Positions 1 to 7,381 of a stretch of 8,009 nt of DNA are shown here, piece after piece. Position numbers and translations under genes: made by a program. The stretch is from Halieaceae bacterium (GTDB lineage: Bacteria; Pseudomonadota; Gammaproteobacteria; Pseudomonadales; Halieaceae), in the NCBI GenBank assembly GCA_009886815.1, contig QXYP01000174.1, positions 1 to 8,009 of the forward strand, read 5' to 3'. The notes under the pieces are model-generated. The model was given only the letters and a program-made list of their open reading frames with translations, had not been told where the DNA came from and ran no database searches. How positions within the stretch are numbered: the first letter of the stretch is position 1; each line of letters begins with the position of its first letter.

Positions 1-1
1 C

Positions 2-550
2 CGGTTTTATGCCTTTATCGACAGACCTTACTTACAAGGCGATGAGGTTGATTTAAAGGCCCGCCAAACGATCAACCTAGATGGCGACACGTTGGTCAAT
101 GCTGCTCAAGGCTTGGCGTCGGGAGCTGTCATCACAGATTATGATGGCTGGTATATCAATCTTCTGGATCGTGGAGAGCAGGTTGTCAATCAGTCGGCTA
201 TTGGCGGCGGGTATGTTTTTTTTAACACCTTTCAGCCCGATGGTGGCGGTGCAGGCATGTGTGCAAACTTAGGCGCGGCTAAGGCTTATCGTGTGCCTTT
301 ATTTTCTCCAGAAAATGATTTGGGTCAGAAATTTGGTGAAGGTATTCCAATTCCCCCCATCATTGTCACGGTAGATCTTGATTCCAACGGATCGAGTTGC
401 TTTGGTGCTGGCTGCGGTTCTGGTGAAGTGACCGAGGATGTGGTGACTGTTTGTATTGGCTGCAAAGGCTTCGATCCTGTTGAGATAAAGCCCTTAAGCG
501 CGGATCAGCTCACGGAAGCTTTTCGCGTGGAAAACATTGATCGCCTGTAG
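2..550 (+). CDS. pilY1: PilY1/PilC-like type IV pilus assembly and tip adhesin protein, C-terminal end (5' truncated by window)
   Basis: The reading frame is open from the first bases, so only the last 182 residues are visible. They resemble the end of the PilY1 beta-propeller region: a DGWYINLLDRGEQVVN segment, then GGGYVFFNTFQP, then a Cys-containing MCANLGAAKAYRV stretch. This matches the usual PilY1 pattern GWYxDLxxxGERV..., a strand reading 'VFFNT', and a C..LG.A.xY motif. Family knowledge: PilY1 proteins are large secreted or surface proteins that prime type IV pilus assembly and act as Ca2+-modulated tip adhesins. The tail after the propeller carries two cysteine pairs, CFGAGC (visible residues 133-138) and CIGC (151-154), and ends in an acidic stretch. 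The N-terminal von Willebrand-like region and Ca2+ site lie outside the window. The gene converges with the DUF4124 gene 17 nt downstream. The family call is fairly secure; the exact subfamily is not. Confidence 0.85.
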   Translation, partial: RFYAFIDRPYLQGDEVDLKARQTINLDGDTLVNAAQGLASGAVITDYDGWYINLLDRGEQVVNQSAIGGGYVFFNTFQPDGGGAGMCANLGAAKAYRVPLFSPENDLGQKFGEGIPIPPIIVTVDLDSNGSSCFGAGCGSGEVTEDVVTVCIGCKGFDPVEIKPLSADQLTEAFRVENIDRL

Positions 551-584
551 CTAGGCCGATTCAAAGGCTAGCAGTGGCTTTTTT
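550..584 (+). terminator. Possible pilY1 terminator overlapping the end of the convergent gene
   Basis: GCTAGGCC (550-557) can pair with GGCTAGC (566-572), giving seven pairs with one bulged G and an 8-nt loop. Six T residues follow at 579-584. The T-run begins 6 nt after the stem, which is further than in a textbook intrinsic terminator, so this is tentative. It starts at the pilY1 stop codon and overlaps the last codons of the DUF4124 gene on the other strand. Confidence 0.35.
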
Positions 585-1026
585 CTACCTGACGGGCATC
601 TGACAATTTCACCTCAATTTCTGCAGAAGACATAAATCGCACGGTACCGTCGGGGTCGACCGTGCGTATTCGTGAAAAATTTTCGTAGGTGTAAATATTG
701 TCTTGGGCGTGCTTACAGAGATCGGCATTTTTCTGTATGTGTACAGAAGCTGCAGGACTTTCGCTCGGTGCTTGTTGGGAAGGTTTAGCGGTGCCTGATT
801 CCACTGTGTTTGGGGTTTTTTCATCACGCCGAATGCTGCTTTTGCCGTATTGAGCGCTGTCTAGGGTCGTATAGGCCGTGCCTGGGGGTGGTGGCCTGTC
901 ACTGATGACAGGTCTGCCATTAATGTCACTCCATCGGTACATAATGGCAGCCACGGTGGGATGTGCGAGCACACCTAACAGGCAGGTTGTGATGATCGTG
1001 GCGTTCCAGCTGAGCGCGGTCGGCAT
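568..1026 (-). CDS. Secreted DUF4124 domain-containing protein
   Basis: This is a 152-residue protein of unknown function. A hydrophobic stretch (about residues 9-27, ending HPTVAA) looks like a signal peptide with cleavage after Ala27, so a periplasmic or envelope location is inferred. Directly after it comes the DUF4124 signature IMYRWSDINGRPVISDRPP (28-46), a short WxD-x-G-x-x-xSDxPP beta motif. A low-complexity Ser/Pro/Ala/Gln linker (about 72-98) follows. The C-terminal block starts at Cys104 and ends at Cys152, with the pattern C..A..N ... R.RTVDPDGTVRFMSSAEIE ... C. This tail is common in DUF4124 proteins, and the two cysteines could form a disulfide. I chose the ATG at 1026 because GAGA lies 6 nt upstream. 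An in-frame TTG at 1038 would add four residues including an Arg and remains possible. DUF4124 genes often neighbour pilus genes, as here; the molecular role is unknown. Confidence 0.8.
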   Translation of the reverse strand: MPTALSWNATIITTCLLGVLAHPTVAAIMYRWSDINGRPVISDRPPPPGTAYTTLDSAQYGKSSIRRDEKTPNTVESGTAKPSQQAPSESPAASVHIQKNADLCKHAQDNIYTYENFSRIRTVDPDGTVRFMSSAEIEVKLSDARQVEKSHC

Positions 1027-1114
1027 GTTAAGTCTCAATTTCGACGTGTGCTAGTCAAGCTACTGTTATCTTGCTATTTCGGCAATATCACACGTTGTTA
1101 ATGCACAGCATTTC

Positions 1115-1143
1115 TTGACTTTTTTACGACACCTTTTCACTAT
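1115..1143 (+). promoter_or_regulatory. Candidate sigma70 promoter for ilvIH
   Basis: TTGACT (1115-1120, 5 of 6 matches to the -35 consensus) is followed after exactly 17 nt by CACTAT (1138-1143, 3 of 6 matches to -10). Transcription would start near 1150, leaving a leader of about 295 nt before ilvI. The spacing and the -35 are good and the -10 is weak. I found no better promoter between this point and the ilvI start. Confidence 0.45.
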
Positions 1144-1149
1144 GTCGAT

Positions 1150-1445
1150 CGTCACGCGAACGGCAACGGCTAACGATGAGTACCCTCATCCGCTGGCCCA
1201 CCCCCATGACGGGATAGTTATGAGGGCTGTTTGCGGGTTCCGTCTGGTGCGTTATGCGCACTTCGGGCTCGACACTGCGCTACCCCGCAGGCCGACCGAT
1301 ACACGGGTTTCGTGATCGCTGTTCTGGCAGGGTGCTAGGATTTGATCCGACCAGTGTTTCGTGCGACAGGCAGCGGCGGTGTGGCAGGGGCGAAAGCCCA
1401 AGGCTCCCGTCAGTGTATGACACCCCTGAAAGGTGGGAGCGAAAC
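1150..1445 (+). ncRNA. Candidate structured cis-regulatory leader RNA of ilvIH
   Basis: The interval lacks a convincing gene but holds a succession of helices. They are: GATGAG/CTCATC (1175-1180 with 1185-1190, 4-nt loop); TGCGGG/CCCGCA (1232-1237 with 1284-1289) enclosing GCGCA/TGCGC (1256-1260 with 1276-1280) and TCG/CGA (1263-1265 with 1270-1272); CGAT-a-CACG/CGTGATCG (1297-1305 with 1311-1318, one bulged A); CTGG/CCAG (1324-1327 with 1351-1354) enclosing GGAT/ATCC (1338-1341 with 1345-1348); and GGGC-GAAA-GCCC (1388-1399, a GNRA tetraloop hairpin). Two further pairings involve the ilvI ribosome binding site. There is no T-run terminator and no leader peptide rich in Ile/Val/Leu, so translational control fits better than classical attenuation. 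I recall a predicted 'ilvB-OMG' RNA motif upstream of acetolactate synthase genes in oligotrophic marine gammaproteobacteria; identity with it is unverified. Structure and function are inference from complementarity in a single sequence. Confidence 0.55.
1385..1440 (+). promoter_or_regulatory. Competing or pseudoknotted pairings covering the ilvI Shine-Dalgarno sequence
   Basis: The ilvI SD (GGGAG, 1435-1439, 6 nt before ATG) lies in GGGAGC (1435-1440). This is the exact complement of GCTCCC (1403-1408). Just upstream, CAGGGG (1385-1390) is the exact complement of CCCCTG (1423-1428). The two helices cross in order, so they either exclude each other or form an H-type pseudoknot with connecting segments of 12, 14 and 6 nt. 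The 14-nt segment can itself fold as GTCA-GTGTA-TGAC (1409-1421). The GGGC-GAAA-GCCC hairpin competes with the CAGGGG helix for the same G residues. This arrangement resembles a riboswitch or protein-responsive expression platform acting on translation initiation. Confidence 0.5.
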
Positions 1446-3194
1446 ATGGAACAACTATCTGGCGGCGAAATGATCGTCCGGGCTTTGGAAGACGAAGGCG
1501 TCGAGTACGTATTCGGCTATCCGGGCGGAGCAGCCCTGCATATATACGATGCAATTTTTAAGCTCGACTCAGTCCCTCATATCTTAGTACGCCACGAGCA
1601 AGCTGCTACCCATGCGGCCGATGGCTATGCCCGCGCCACGGGAAAACCGGGCGTTGTCTTGGTGACGTCGGGGCCAGGTGCCACCAATGCGATCACCGGC
1701 ATAGCCACCGCTTATATGGATTCGATTCCTATGGTGGTGCTGTCTGGGCAGGTGCAAACCCATTTAATTGGTGAGGACGCGTTTCAGGAAACCGATATGG
1801 TGGGCGTGTCTCGCCCCATCGTGAAACACAGTTTCATGGTGAAGCGCACTGAAGATATTCCCTCGATTATTAAGAAGGCGTTTTACATAGCGACCACGGG
1901 ACGGCCGGGCCCCGTCGTGATTGATATTCCCAAGGATCTCACCCACCCCGAGCACAAGTTTGATTACCACTACCCGGAGAGTGTGAGCTTGCGCTCTTAC
2001 CAGCCCTCTAATAAAGGGCATACGGGTCAAATTCGTAAGGCTGCTAGGCTATTACTGTCTGCCAAGCGGCCTATTATTTACGCCGGTGGTGGCGTTATTC
2101 AGGGCGAGGGCTGCGACCTGCTGACCACTTTGGCCCAAAAACTCAACTACCCGGTCACCAATACCCTCATGGGTTTGGGCGCGTACCCCGGCTCTGATCG
2201 ACAGTTTTTGGGGATGCTGGGCATGCATGGTTTTTATGAAGCCAATATGGCAATGCATCACTCCGATGTGATTTTGGCGGTGGGGGCTCGTTTTGATGAT
2301 CGGGTCACCAACACCGTGGGCAAATTTTGCCCGGGCGCTAAGATTATTCATATTGATGTGGATCCCGCCTCCATCGCTAAGATCGTTCCCGTCGATATCC
2401 CTATTGTGGGTCCGGTTCAAACGGTGCTGACTGAGCTACTGGCTCAAATTGATGCCCAATTGGAAGGCAGCGATCGAGAAATGCCTGAACCTGCAGCGTT
2501 GGCGCAGTGGTGGCAGCAAATTGAGAGCTGGCGTGAGGCCCACGGGCTTTGGCATGGACGCCGCTACGGCGAAAGTGAGCTGGCCATGCCTCAGGACGTT
2601 ATTAAGTGTCTTTATGACGTAACCGAAGGCGATGCCTATGTCACGTCAGATGTCGGTCAGCATCAAATGTTTGCAGCTCAATACTATAAGTTTGATAAGC
2701 CTCGCCGTTGGATAAATTCAGGGGGCTTGGGAACGATGGGCTTTGGTTTGCCCGCGGCCATGGGTATTAAACTGGCCTTGCCCGATGCCGAGGTGGCCTG
2801 TGTAACCGGGGAGGGGAGTATTCAAATGAATATTCAGGAGCTCTCTACCTGTGCGCAATATGGCACCCCGATCAAAATAGTGAGTTTGCGCAACAACTAC
2901 TTGGGAATGGTTAAGCAGTGGCAGGATATGCAGTACGAGGGTCGATATTCAGAAAGCCATTACGCAGCCTCATTGCCCGATTTTGTGAAACTTGCCGAAT
3001 CCTTTGGTCATGTGGGTATCAAGGTGGAGAAGCGAGATGATCTCGAGGCGGCGATGCGCGAGGCTTTCGCTTTGAAGGACCGCTTGGTATTCCTCGATGT
3101 TTTCGTTGAACCCCACGAGCATGTCTATCCAATGCATGTGGCCCCTAGCGGTGCTATGAAAGATATGTGGCTCAGTAAGACGGAGAGAACCTAA
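1446..3194 (+). CDS. ilvI: Acetolactate synthase (acetohydroxyacid synthase) large catalytic subunit
   Basis: This 582-residue thiamine-diphosphate enzyme condenses two pyruvates to acetolactate, or pyruvate with 2-oxobutyrate to acetohydroxybutyrate. It is the first common step of valine/isoleucine (and leucine) synthesis in the cytoplasm. The N-terminal pyrimidine-binding domain has FGYPGGA (23-29) and the catalytic Glu51 in RHEQAA. The central FAD-type domain contains GARFDDRVT (280-288). The C-terminal pyrophosphate-binding domain has GEGS (455-458) through NN (483-484) and QWQDM (491-495), which includes the conserved Trp of the sulfonylurea-binding region. The frame is open upstream to 1254, but I chose the ATG at 1446: homology begins at [19 protein letters not shown] lies 6 nt upstream, and the upstream part is the structured leader. 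GEGS replaces the more familiar GDGS; I believe this occurs in other proteobacterial IlvI proteins. The gene overlaps no neighbour and is followed after 1 nt by ilvH. Confidence 0.97.
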   Translation: MEQLSGGEMIVRALEDEGVEYVFGYPGGAALHIYDAIFKLDSVPHILVRHEQAATHAADGYARATGKPGVVLVTSGPGATNAITGIATAYMDSIPMVVLSGQVQTHLIGEDAFQETDMVGVSRPIVKHSFMVKRTEDIPSIIKKAFYIATTGRPGPVVIDIPKDLTHPEHKFDYHYPESVSLRSYQPSNKGHTGQIRKAARLLLSAKRPIIYAGGGVIQGEGCDLLTTLAQKLNYPVTNTLMGLGAYPGSDRQFLGMLGMHGFYEANMAMHHSDVILAVGARFDDRVTNTVGKFCPGAKIIHIDVDPASIAKIVPVDIPIVGPVQTVLTELLAQIDAQLEGSDREMPEPAALAQWWQQIESWREAHGLWHGRRYGESELAMPQDVIKCLYDVTEGDAYVTSDVGQHQMFAAQYYKFDKPRRWINSGGLGTMGFGLPAAMGIKLALPDAEVACVTGEGSIQMNIQELSTCAQYGTPIKIVSLRNNYLGMVKQWQDMQYEGRYSESHYAASLPDFVKLAESFGHVGIKVEKRDDLEAAMREAFALKDRLVFLDVFVEPHEHVYPMHVAPSGAMKDMWLSKTERT

Positions 3195-3195
3195 C

Positions 3196-3687
3196 ATGCG
3201 ACGTATTCTGTCTGTATTACTCGAAAATGAACCGGGGGCGTTGTCTCGGGTCGTGGGGCTGTTTTCGCAGCGTGGCTACAACATTGAATCGTTGAACGTG
3301 GCACCCACAGACGATCGTTCCTTGTCGCGTTTGACGCTGACGACCACAGGGGATGACCTTAAGATTGAGCAGATCAACAAGCAGCTCAATAAACTGATCG
3401 ATGTGGTCAAGGTGGTCGATCTTACCGAGGGCGCTCACGTTGAGCGTGATCTCTTGTTGGTGAAGGTGCGTGCGGTGGGCCAGCAACGCGATGAGGTGAA
3501 GCGAACTACCGATATTTTCCGTGGTCAGATTATCGATGTAGGCCCCGCGACCTACGTCATTCAGTTAACAGGCCCAACTGAGAAACTGGATTCTTTTGTA
3601 ACTGCCCTGGGCGATGCCGAAATTATGGAAGTCGTGCGTTCGGGTGTAGCGGGCATGGCGCGAGGCGAGAAGGTATTGGCGCCCTGA
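3196..3687 (+). CDS. ilvH: Acetolactate synthase small regulatory subunit
   Basis: This 163-residue subunit activates IlvI and usually confers feedback inhibition by valine. The N-terminal ACT domain (about 1-75) begins MRRILSVLLENEPGALSRVVGLF and contains the GYNIESLNVAPT segment. In E. coli IlvH this region (near Gly14, Ser17 and Asn29) binds valine; the equivalent Gly, Ser and Asn appear to be present here. The C-terminal ALS small-subunit domain runs from about 80 to 158 and contains RTTDIFRGQIIDV and the late SGVAGMARGEK motif. Length is normal for the family. The start codon lies 1 nt after the ilvI stop, with GGAGAG (3182-3187) inside the ilvI end, 8 nt upstream, so translational coupling and one transcript are likely. 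The leader upstream of ilvI would therefore control both subunits. Confidence 0.96.
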   Translation: MRRILSVLLENEPGALSRVVGLFSQRGYNIESLNVAPTDDRSLSRLTLTTTGDDLKIEQINKQLNKLIDVVKVVDLTEGAHVERDLLLVKVRAVGQQRDEVKRTTDIFRGQIIDVGPATYVIQLTGPTEKLDSFVTALGDAEIMEVVRSGVAGMARGEKVLAP

Positions 3688-3712
3688 TAGCGCCTGATGT
3701 CTATCTTTCATT

Positions 3713-3770
3713 GCGGGAGCGGGTGGTGAGCGTATAGACTCCCCGCGATAAATAAAACAATCACTGGGGA
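3713..3770 (+). promoter_or_regulatory. Alternative hairpins in the ilvH-hppA gap, one covering the hppA SD
   Basis: The 90-nt gap contains GCGGGAG (3713-3719), which can pair with CTCCCCGC (3739-3746) with one bulged C and a 19-nt loop. The same C-rich strand, TCCCC (3740-3744), is also complementary to the hppA Shine-Dalgarno GGGGA (3766-3770), 7 nt before the ATG. The upstream pairing is longer, so it could leave the SD free by default. No T-run follows, so this is not a convincing terminator between ilvH and hppA. A weak promoter-like pair, TTGCGG (3711-3716) and TATAGA (3733-3738, 16-nt spacing), overlaps it. Confidence 0.35.
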
Positions 3771-3777
3771 ATTTCTT

Positions 3778-5772
3778 ATGGCGTTTGATCTAATTATGCC
3801 GCCGATCGTTGGTTTAGTCGGGCTGTTAATAGCCTTTGTCATCTATAGCGTGATGTCTAAGCACGACGCGGGTCCCGATAATGTAAAGCGTATTGCGGAC
3901 CAAATTCATATTGGTGCGATGGTGTTCATGCATCGCGAGTATAAAATGCTAGCCGCATTTGCTGGGGTATTGGTCCTCGGTATCTATCTGTCCCCTCTGG
4001 GCCAAGATACGGCAATAGCGTTCATTGTCGGTGCGGTGTCTTCAGCGACAGCGGGCTATCTCGGTATGTATGCCGCGACCCGTGCCAACGTCAGAACCGC
4101 TGTAGCCGCCAATGACTCCGGTCCAGCGAAGGCGCTGAATATCGCGTTCTATGGTGGTTCAATCATGGGTCTTTGCGTTGCTTCACTGGGGCTTATTGGA
4201 TTGGGCGGTCTTTTCTATTTTTTCGGCACCGACGCTGAATCAGCACATTCTATTCACGGCTTTGGCATGGGTGCTTCGGTTGTCGCGCTGTTTTCCCGAG
4301 TGGGTGGCGGTATCTTTACCAAAAGTGCCGATGTGGGCGCCGATCTCGTCGGTAAAATTGAGGCCGGCATTCCTGAAGACGACCCTCGTAACCCCGGTGT
4401 TATCGCAGATAACGTGGGCGATAACGTGGGTGACATTGCCGGTATGGGTTCAGACATCTTCGAGAGCTACTGTGGTTCGATGATTGCCTGTATCGCTATC
4501 GCCGCTACGATGGCGGTTGCCACTGAGCAACAAACCTCTTTGATGGTGTTGCCTCTTGCCTTGGCTACCGTTGGCCTTCTGGCCTCATTAATAGGGATTG
4601 TCTTGGTGCGGGCCCGTTCAGCGGCCGCGCCTGAAGACGCGCTGCGTAGTGGCACCCTTGCGGCCCCAGTCGTATTTGCCGCTATGGCTTGGTTCCTGGT
4701 CGAATCTCTCGGATTAGACGCTAAGGTTTGGTGGGCTGTTGTTTCCGGAGCAGTCGGTGGCGTCGCTATTGGCCTGATTACCGAGTACTACACCGGCGGC
4801 AGCCCGGTTCGTAAAATTGCCAAGTCCGGCGAAACCGGCCCGGCTACGGTCATGATCACGGGCCTAGCGGTGGGTATGGAGTCGGTGGTGATTCCGATAC
4901 TGGCTTTAGCGGCCATTATTTATGCCTCTACCGAACTGGCAGGTTTATACGGTGTGGGTATTGCTGCGGTGGGTATGCTATCGACGGTAGGTATTACCAT
5001 GGCCATTGACGCTTACGGTCCGGTCGCGGACAACGCCGGCGGCATTGCTGAGATGTCAGGCATGGGTGAGGACACGCGAAAAATTACTGATGGTCTCGAT
5101 GAAGTGGGTAATACCACAGCGGCTATTGGTAAGGGTTTCGCGATTGGTGCTGCAGCACTGGCAGCACTCGCCATCATCGCGGCCTACGTCAGTACTGTGG
5201 CAGTACTCAACCCTGGATTTACGCTTGAATTATCTGAACCTCAGGTTTTGATTGGCATGTTCATTGGTGGTTCCATACCGTTCCTTATTGCTTCTATCAC
5301 TATGACTGCGGTGGGTGAAGCGGCCTTCGATATGATTAATGAAATTCGCCGGCAGTTTAGGGAAATTCCGGGCCTGCTTGAAGGCACAGCTGATCCCGAT
5401 ACCGAAAGGTGTGTCGATATTGCCACCACAGCAGCGCTGAAGCGCATGATTCTGCCTGGCGCTATTGCGGTGCTTGCGCCTGTCATTGTGGGCTTTGGCT
5501 TGGGTCCTGAATCTTTGGGCGGCATGTTAGCGGGTGGCTTGTTAGGCTGTGTTTTGATGGCGCTAATGATGGCCAATGCCGGCGGTGCCTGGGATAACGC
5601 CAAGAAGTATGTCGAAAAGGGCAACCTAGGCGGCAAGGGTTCAGACACGCACTCGGCGGTTGTCGTTGGCGACACTGTGGGTGACCCCTTCAAGGACACT
5701 TCAGGGCCTTCCATGAACATTTTGATTAACGTTATGGCTATTGTGAGCCTAGTTATAGCGCCGTTGCTGTAA
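3778..5772 (+). CDS. hppA: Membrane-bound ion-translocating pyrophosphatase, K+-dependent type, probably Na+-pumping
   Basis: This 664-residue polytopic inner-membrane enzyme couples pyrophosphate hydrolysis to outward ion pumping. Visible family motifs are the substrate-binding D185-x7-K193-x-E195 ([11 protein letters not shown]), then [16 protein letters not shown] (211-226), then [16 protein letters not shown] (411-426), and the C-terminal [20 protein letters not shown] (631-650). About 16 hydrophobic segments are expected for the family, and the protein is visibly rich in them. The K+-dependence signature [10 protein letters not shown] (444-453) has Ala448 and Gly451, equivalent to the A460/G463 pair of K+-dependent enzymes. 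K+-independent enzymes have Lys and Thr there. The ion-gate helix reads SDIFES with Glu229 at the position seen in Na+-pumping members. Na+ or mixed Na+/H+ transport is therefore inferred, not shown. GGGGA lies 7 nt before the ATG. The gene is in line with ilvIH and is followed by a strong terminator. Confidence 0.95.
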   Translation: MAFDLIMPPIVGLVGLLIAFVIYSVMSKHDAGPDNVKRIADQIHIGAMVFMHREYKMLAAFAGVLVLGIYLSPLGQDTAIAFIVGAVSSATAGYLGMYAATRANVRTAVAANDSGPAKALNIAFYGGSIMGLCVASLGLIGLGGLFYFFGTDAESAHSIHGFGMGASVVALFSRVGGGIFTKSADVGADLVGKIEAGIPEDDPRNPGVIADNVGDNVGDIAGMGSDIFESYCGSMIACIAIAATMAVATEQQTSLMVLPLALATVGLLASLIGIVLVRARSAAAPEDALRSGTLAAPVVFAAMAWFLVESLGLDAKVWWAVVSGAVGGVAIGLITEYYTGGSPVRKIAKSGETGPATVMITGLAVGMESVVIPILALAAIIYASTELAGLYGVGIAAVGMLSTVGITMAIDAYGPVADNAGGIAEMSGMGEDTRKITDGLDEVGNTTAAIGKGFAIGAAALAALAIIAAYVSTVAVLNPGFTLELSEPQVLIGMFIGGSIPFLIASITMTAVGEAAFDMINEIRRQFREIPGLLEGTADPDTERCVDIATTAALKRMILPGAIAVLAPVIVGFGLGPESLGGMLAGGLLGCVLMALMMANAGGAWDNAKKYVEKGNLGGKGSDTHSAVVVGDTVGDPFKDTSGPSMNILINVMAIVSLVIAPLL

Positions 5773-5808
5773 GCGCGTGTGTAAGCGTTAAGCGCCCGAG
5801 TTATTCGG

Positions 5809-5846
5809 GCATAAAAAAAGGAGCCTCACGGCTCCTTTTTTTATGC
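5809..5846. terminator. Bidirectional intrinsic terminator between convergent hppA and ilvC
   Basis: A perfect 17-bp inverted repeat, GCATAAAAAAAGGAGCC (5809-5825) with its complement (5830-5846), encloses a TCAC loop. The GGAGCC/GGCTCC core is flanked by seven A and seven T residues, so each strand produces a GC hairpin followed by a U-tract. It begins 37 nt after the hppA stop and ends 12 nt from the ilvC stop, so it should end both transcripts. A second hairpin, GCCCGA-GTTAT-TCGGGC (5794-5810), abuts it on the hppA side and shares two bases with the large stem. Confidence 0.93.
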
Positions 5847-5857
5847 GTTTAAACCTT

Positions 5858-7330
5858 TTATACGATCGATTTCATTTCGGTCATGTAGCCGCGCAATTCT
5901 TCGCCAACGAGTTCTACCGTGTGGTTGCGAATCTCGGCATTCACTTCAATAAGCGTTCTGTTATCGACACCATTACAGCCGGCCATGCCACCGCCAATGA
6001 CATCGCTGCCTACTGATTGCATGAACTCAGTCAGCAAAGGCCTAGCGGCTTGATCAAACAGGTAGCAGCCATATTCGGCCGTATCGGAAATCACAACATT
6101 CATCTCATACAGTTTCTTTCTGGCGATCGTATTGGCAATGAGTGGCGTTTCGTGGAGGGATTCGTAATATGCAGATTCTTCGATAATGCCGGCGTCGACC
6201 ATTGTCTCAAAAGCCAGCTCTACGCCGGCTTTGACCATGGCGATCATCAGAATGCCCTTGTCGTAGTATTCCTGCTCGGTGATTTCTTCCTCAGTGAGGG
6301 CCTGCTTCTCAAAAGCCGTCTCATTGGTCTCTGCGCGCCACTTCAATAAATTGGCATCGTCCTGCGCCCAGTCTGCCATCATGGTGCTTGAGAACACGCC
6401 AGACATGATGTCGTCCTGATGTTTCTCAAAAAGAGGTCGAAGGATATCTTTCATGCTCTCGGCTAGTTCAAAGGCCTTAATTTTGGCAGGGTTAGTGAGT
6501 CGGTCCATCATGTTTGTGATGCCGCCTTGCTTGAGGCCCTCTGTGACCGTCTCCCATCCATACTGTACCAATTTGGCGGCGTAACTAGGATCTGTGCCCA
6601 GTGCGACCATGCGGTCAAAGCAGAGCAGCGATCCAGATTGCAGCATGCCGCATAGAATGGTCTGTTCGCCCATTAAATCTGACTTCACTTCGGCAATCGG
6701 TGAAGATTCGAGTACGCCAGCTCGGTGAGCTCCGGTGCCCGCAGCTAAGGCCTTGGCAATGGCCATGCCTTCTCCTTGGGGGTCATTCTCCCGATGTACA
6801 GCAATCAATGTAGGAACACCAAACCCGCGCTTGTACTCTTCTCTGACCTCAGTACCCGGGCATTTGGGGCACATCATGACAACGGTGATGTCCTTGCGAA
6901 CCTGCATGCCTTCTTCTACTAAGTTAAAACCGTGTGCGTAATCGAGGCATGCCCCTTCTTTCATAAGCGGCATGACAGCCTCGACAACGGGGGTGTGCTG
7001 TTTATCGGGAGTCAGGTTCATCACCACATCGGCGGTTGGAATAAGCGCCTGGTAATCATCGACCTTAAAGCCATTGTCCGTGGCCCGTTGCCAGGAGGCG
7101 CGTTTCTCGGCGATAGCCTCGGGCCTAAGTGCATAGGCCACGTCAAGGCCACTATCTCTGAGATTGAGTCCCTGATTGAGCCCCTGGGCACCGCAGCCAA
7201 TAATGACAATTTGCTTGCCGCGCAGGGCATCTACACCGTCGGCGAATTCAGCGCGATCCATGAATCGGCACTTACCAAGCTCTTCGAGCTGAATACGTAG
7301 GGGTAGCGTATTGAAATAATTGCTCACCAT
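5858..7330 (-). CDS. ilvC: Ketol-acid reductoisomerase, class II (long form), NADP+-dependent
   Basis: This 490-residue cytoplasmic enzyme performs Mg2+-dependent alkyl migration and NADPH reduction of acetolactate or acetohydroxybutyrate, the step after IlvIH. It aligns almost end to end with E. coli IlvC (491 aa) with a one-residue offset from an extra N-terminal residue. The Rossmann motif is GCGAQG (45-50). R69, R77 and S79 match the NADPH-phosphate-binding Arg68, Arg76 and Ser78. Catalytic residues H133, K156, D218, E222, E390, E394 and S415 match E. coli H132, K155, D217, E221, E389, E393 and S414. It has the duplicated C-terminal knotted domain that class I enzymes (about 330-340 aa) lack. 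The last 60 residues diverge most (for example [12 protein letters not shown]). The ATG at 7330 is preceded by AGGAG with a short 3-nt spacer. No ilvY regulator is adjacent. It is on the strand opposite to ilvIH, so it is transcribed separately. Confidence 0.97.
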   Translation of the reverse strand: MVSNYFNTLPLRIQLEELGKCRFMDRAEFADGVDALRGKQIVIIGCGAQGLNQGLNLRDSGLDVAYALRPEAIAEKRASWQRATDNGFKVDDYQALIPTADVVMNLTPDKQHTPVVEAVMPLMKEGACLDYAHGFNLVEEGMQVRKDITVVMMCPKCPGTEVREEYKRGFGVPTLIAVHRENDPQGEGMAIAKALAAGTGAHRAGVLESSPIAEVKSDLMGEQTILCGMLQSGSLLCFDRMVALGTDPSYAAKLVQYGWETVTEGLKQGGITNMMDRLTNPAKIKAFELAESMKDILRPLFEKHQDDIMSGVFSSTMMADWAQDDANLLKWRAETNETAFEKQALTEEEITEQEYYDKGILMIAMVKAGVELAFETMVDAGIIEESAYYESLHETPLIANTIARKKLYEMNVVISDTAEYGCYLFDQAARPLLTEFMQSVGSDVIGGGMAGCNGVDNRTLIEVNAEIRNHTVELVGEELRGYMTEMKSIV

Positions 7331-7381
7331 ATTCTCCTGAGGGTGTCTTTGAGAGTGTTATGCTGTTAAAAAACGGCGCCG

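Noticed and set aside
1115..1315. Possible ilv leader peptide reading through the ilvI upstream region
   Set aside because: It opens with the TTG of the -35 element, and its internal ATG at 1142 lies before the likely transcription start. The ATG at 1220 lacks a good SD. None of these has a run of Ile, Val or Leu codons, and no terminator follows.
1254..1445. N-terminal extension of IlvI by 64 residues
   Set aside because: The frame is open, but homology starts at the ATG at 1446, which has a good SD. The extension is Arg/Gly/Ser-rich with no family match and coincides with the structured leader.
2815..2826. GEGS in place of GDGS in the ThDP/Mg2+ motif of IlvI, read as a damaged active site
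   Set aside because: Glu can serve as a metal ligand, and I believe GEGS is found in other proteobacterial IlvI proteins. All surrounding motifs are intact.
4409..4440. Direct repeat GATAACGTGGGCGATAACGTGGG as a DNA repeat element
   Set aside because: It encodes the conserved DNVGDNVGD catalytic motif of membrane pyrophosphatases, so protein constraint explains it.
5241..5720. A 159-residue open frame antisense to hppA
   Set aside because: It is Pro/Ser/Ala-rich without recognisable motifs and is explained as a frame shadow of the conserved hppA coding sequence.
6017..6349. Open frame antisense to ilvC
   Set aside because: No family features. It lies wholly within the highly conserved ilvC coding sequence, with no ribosome binding site of note.
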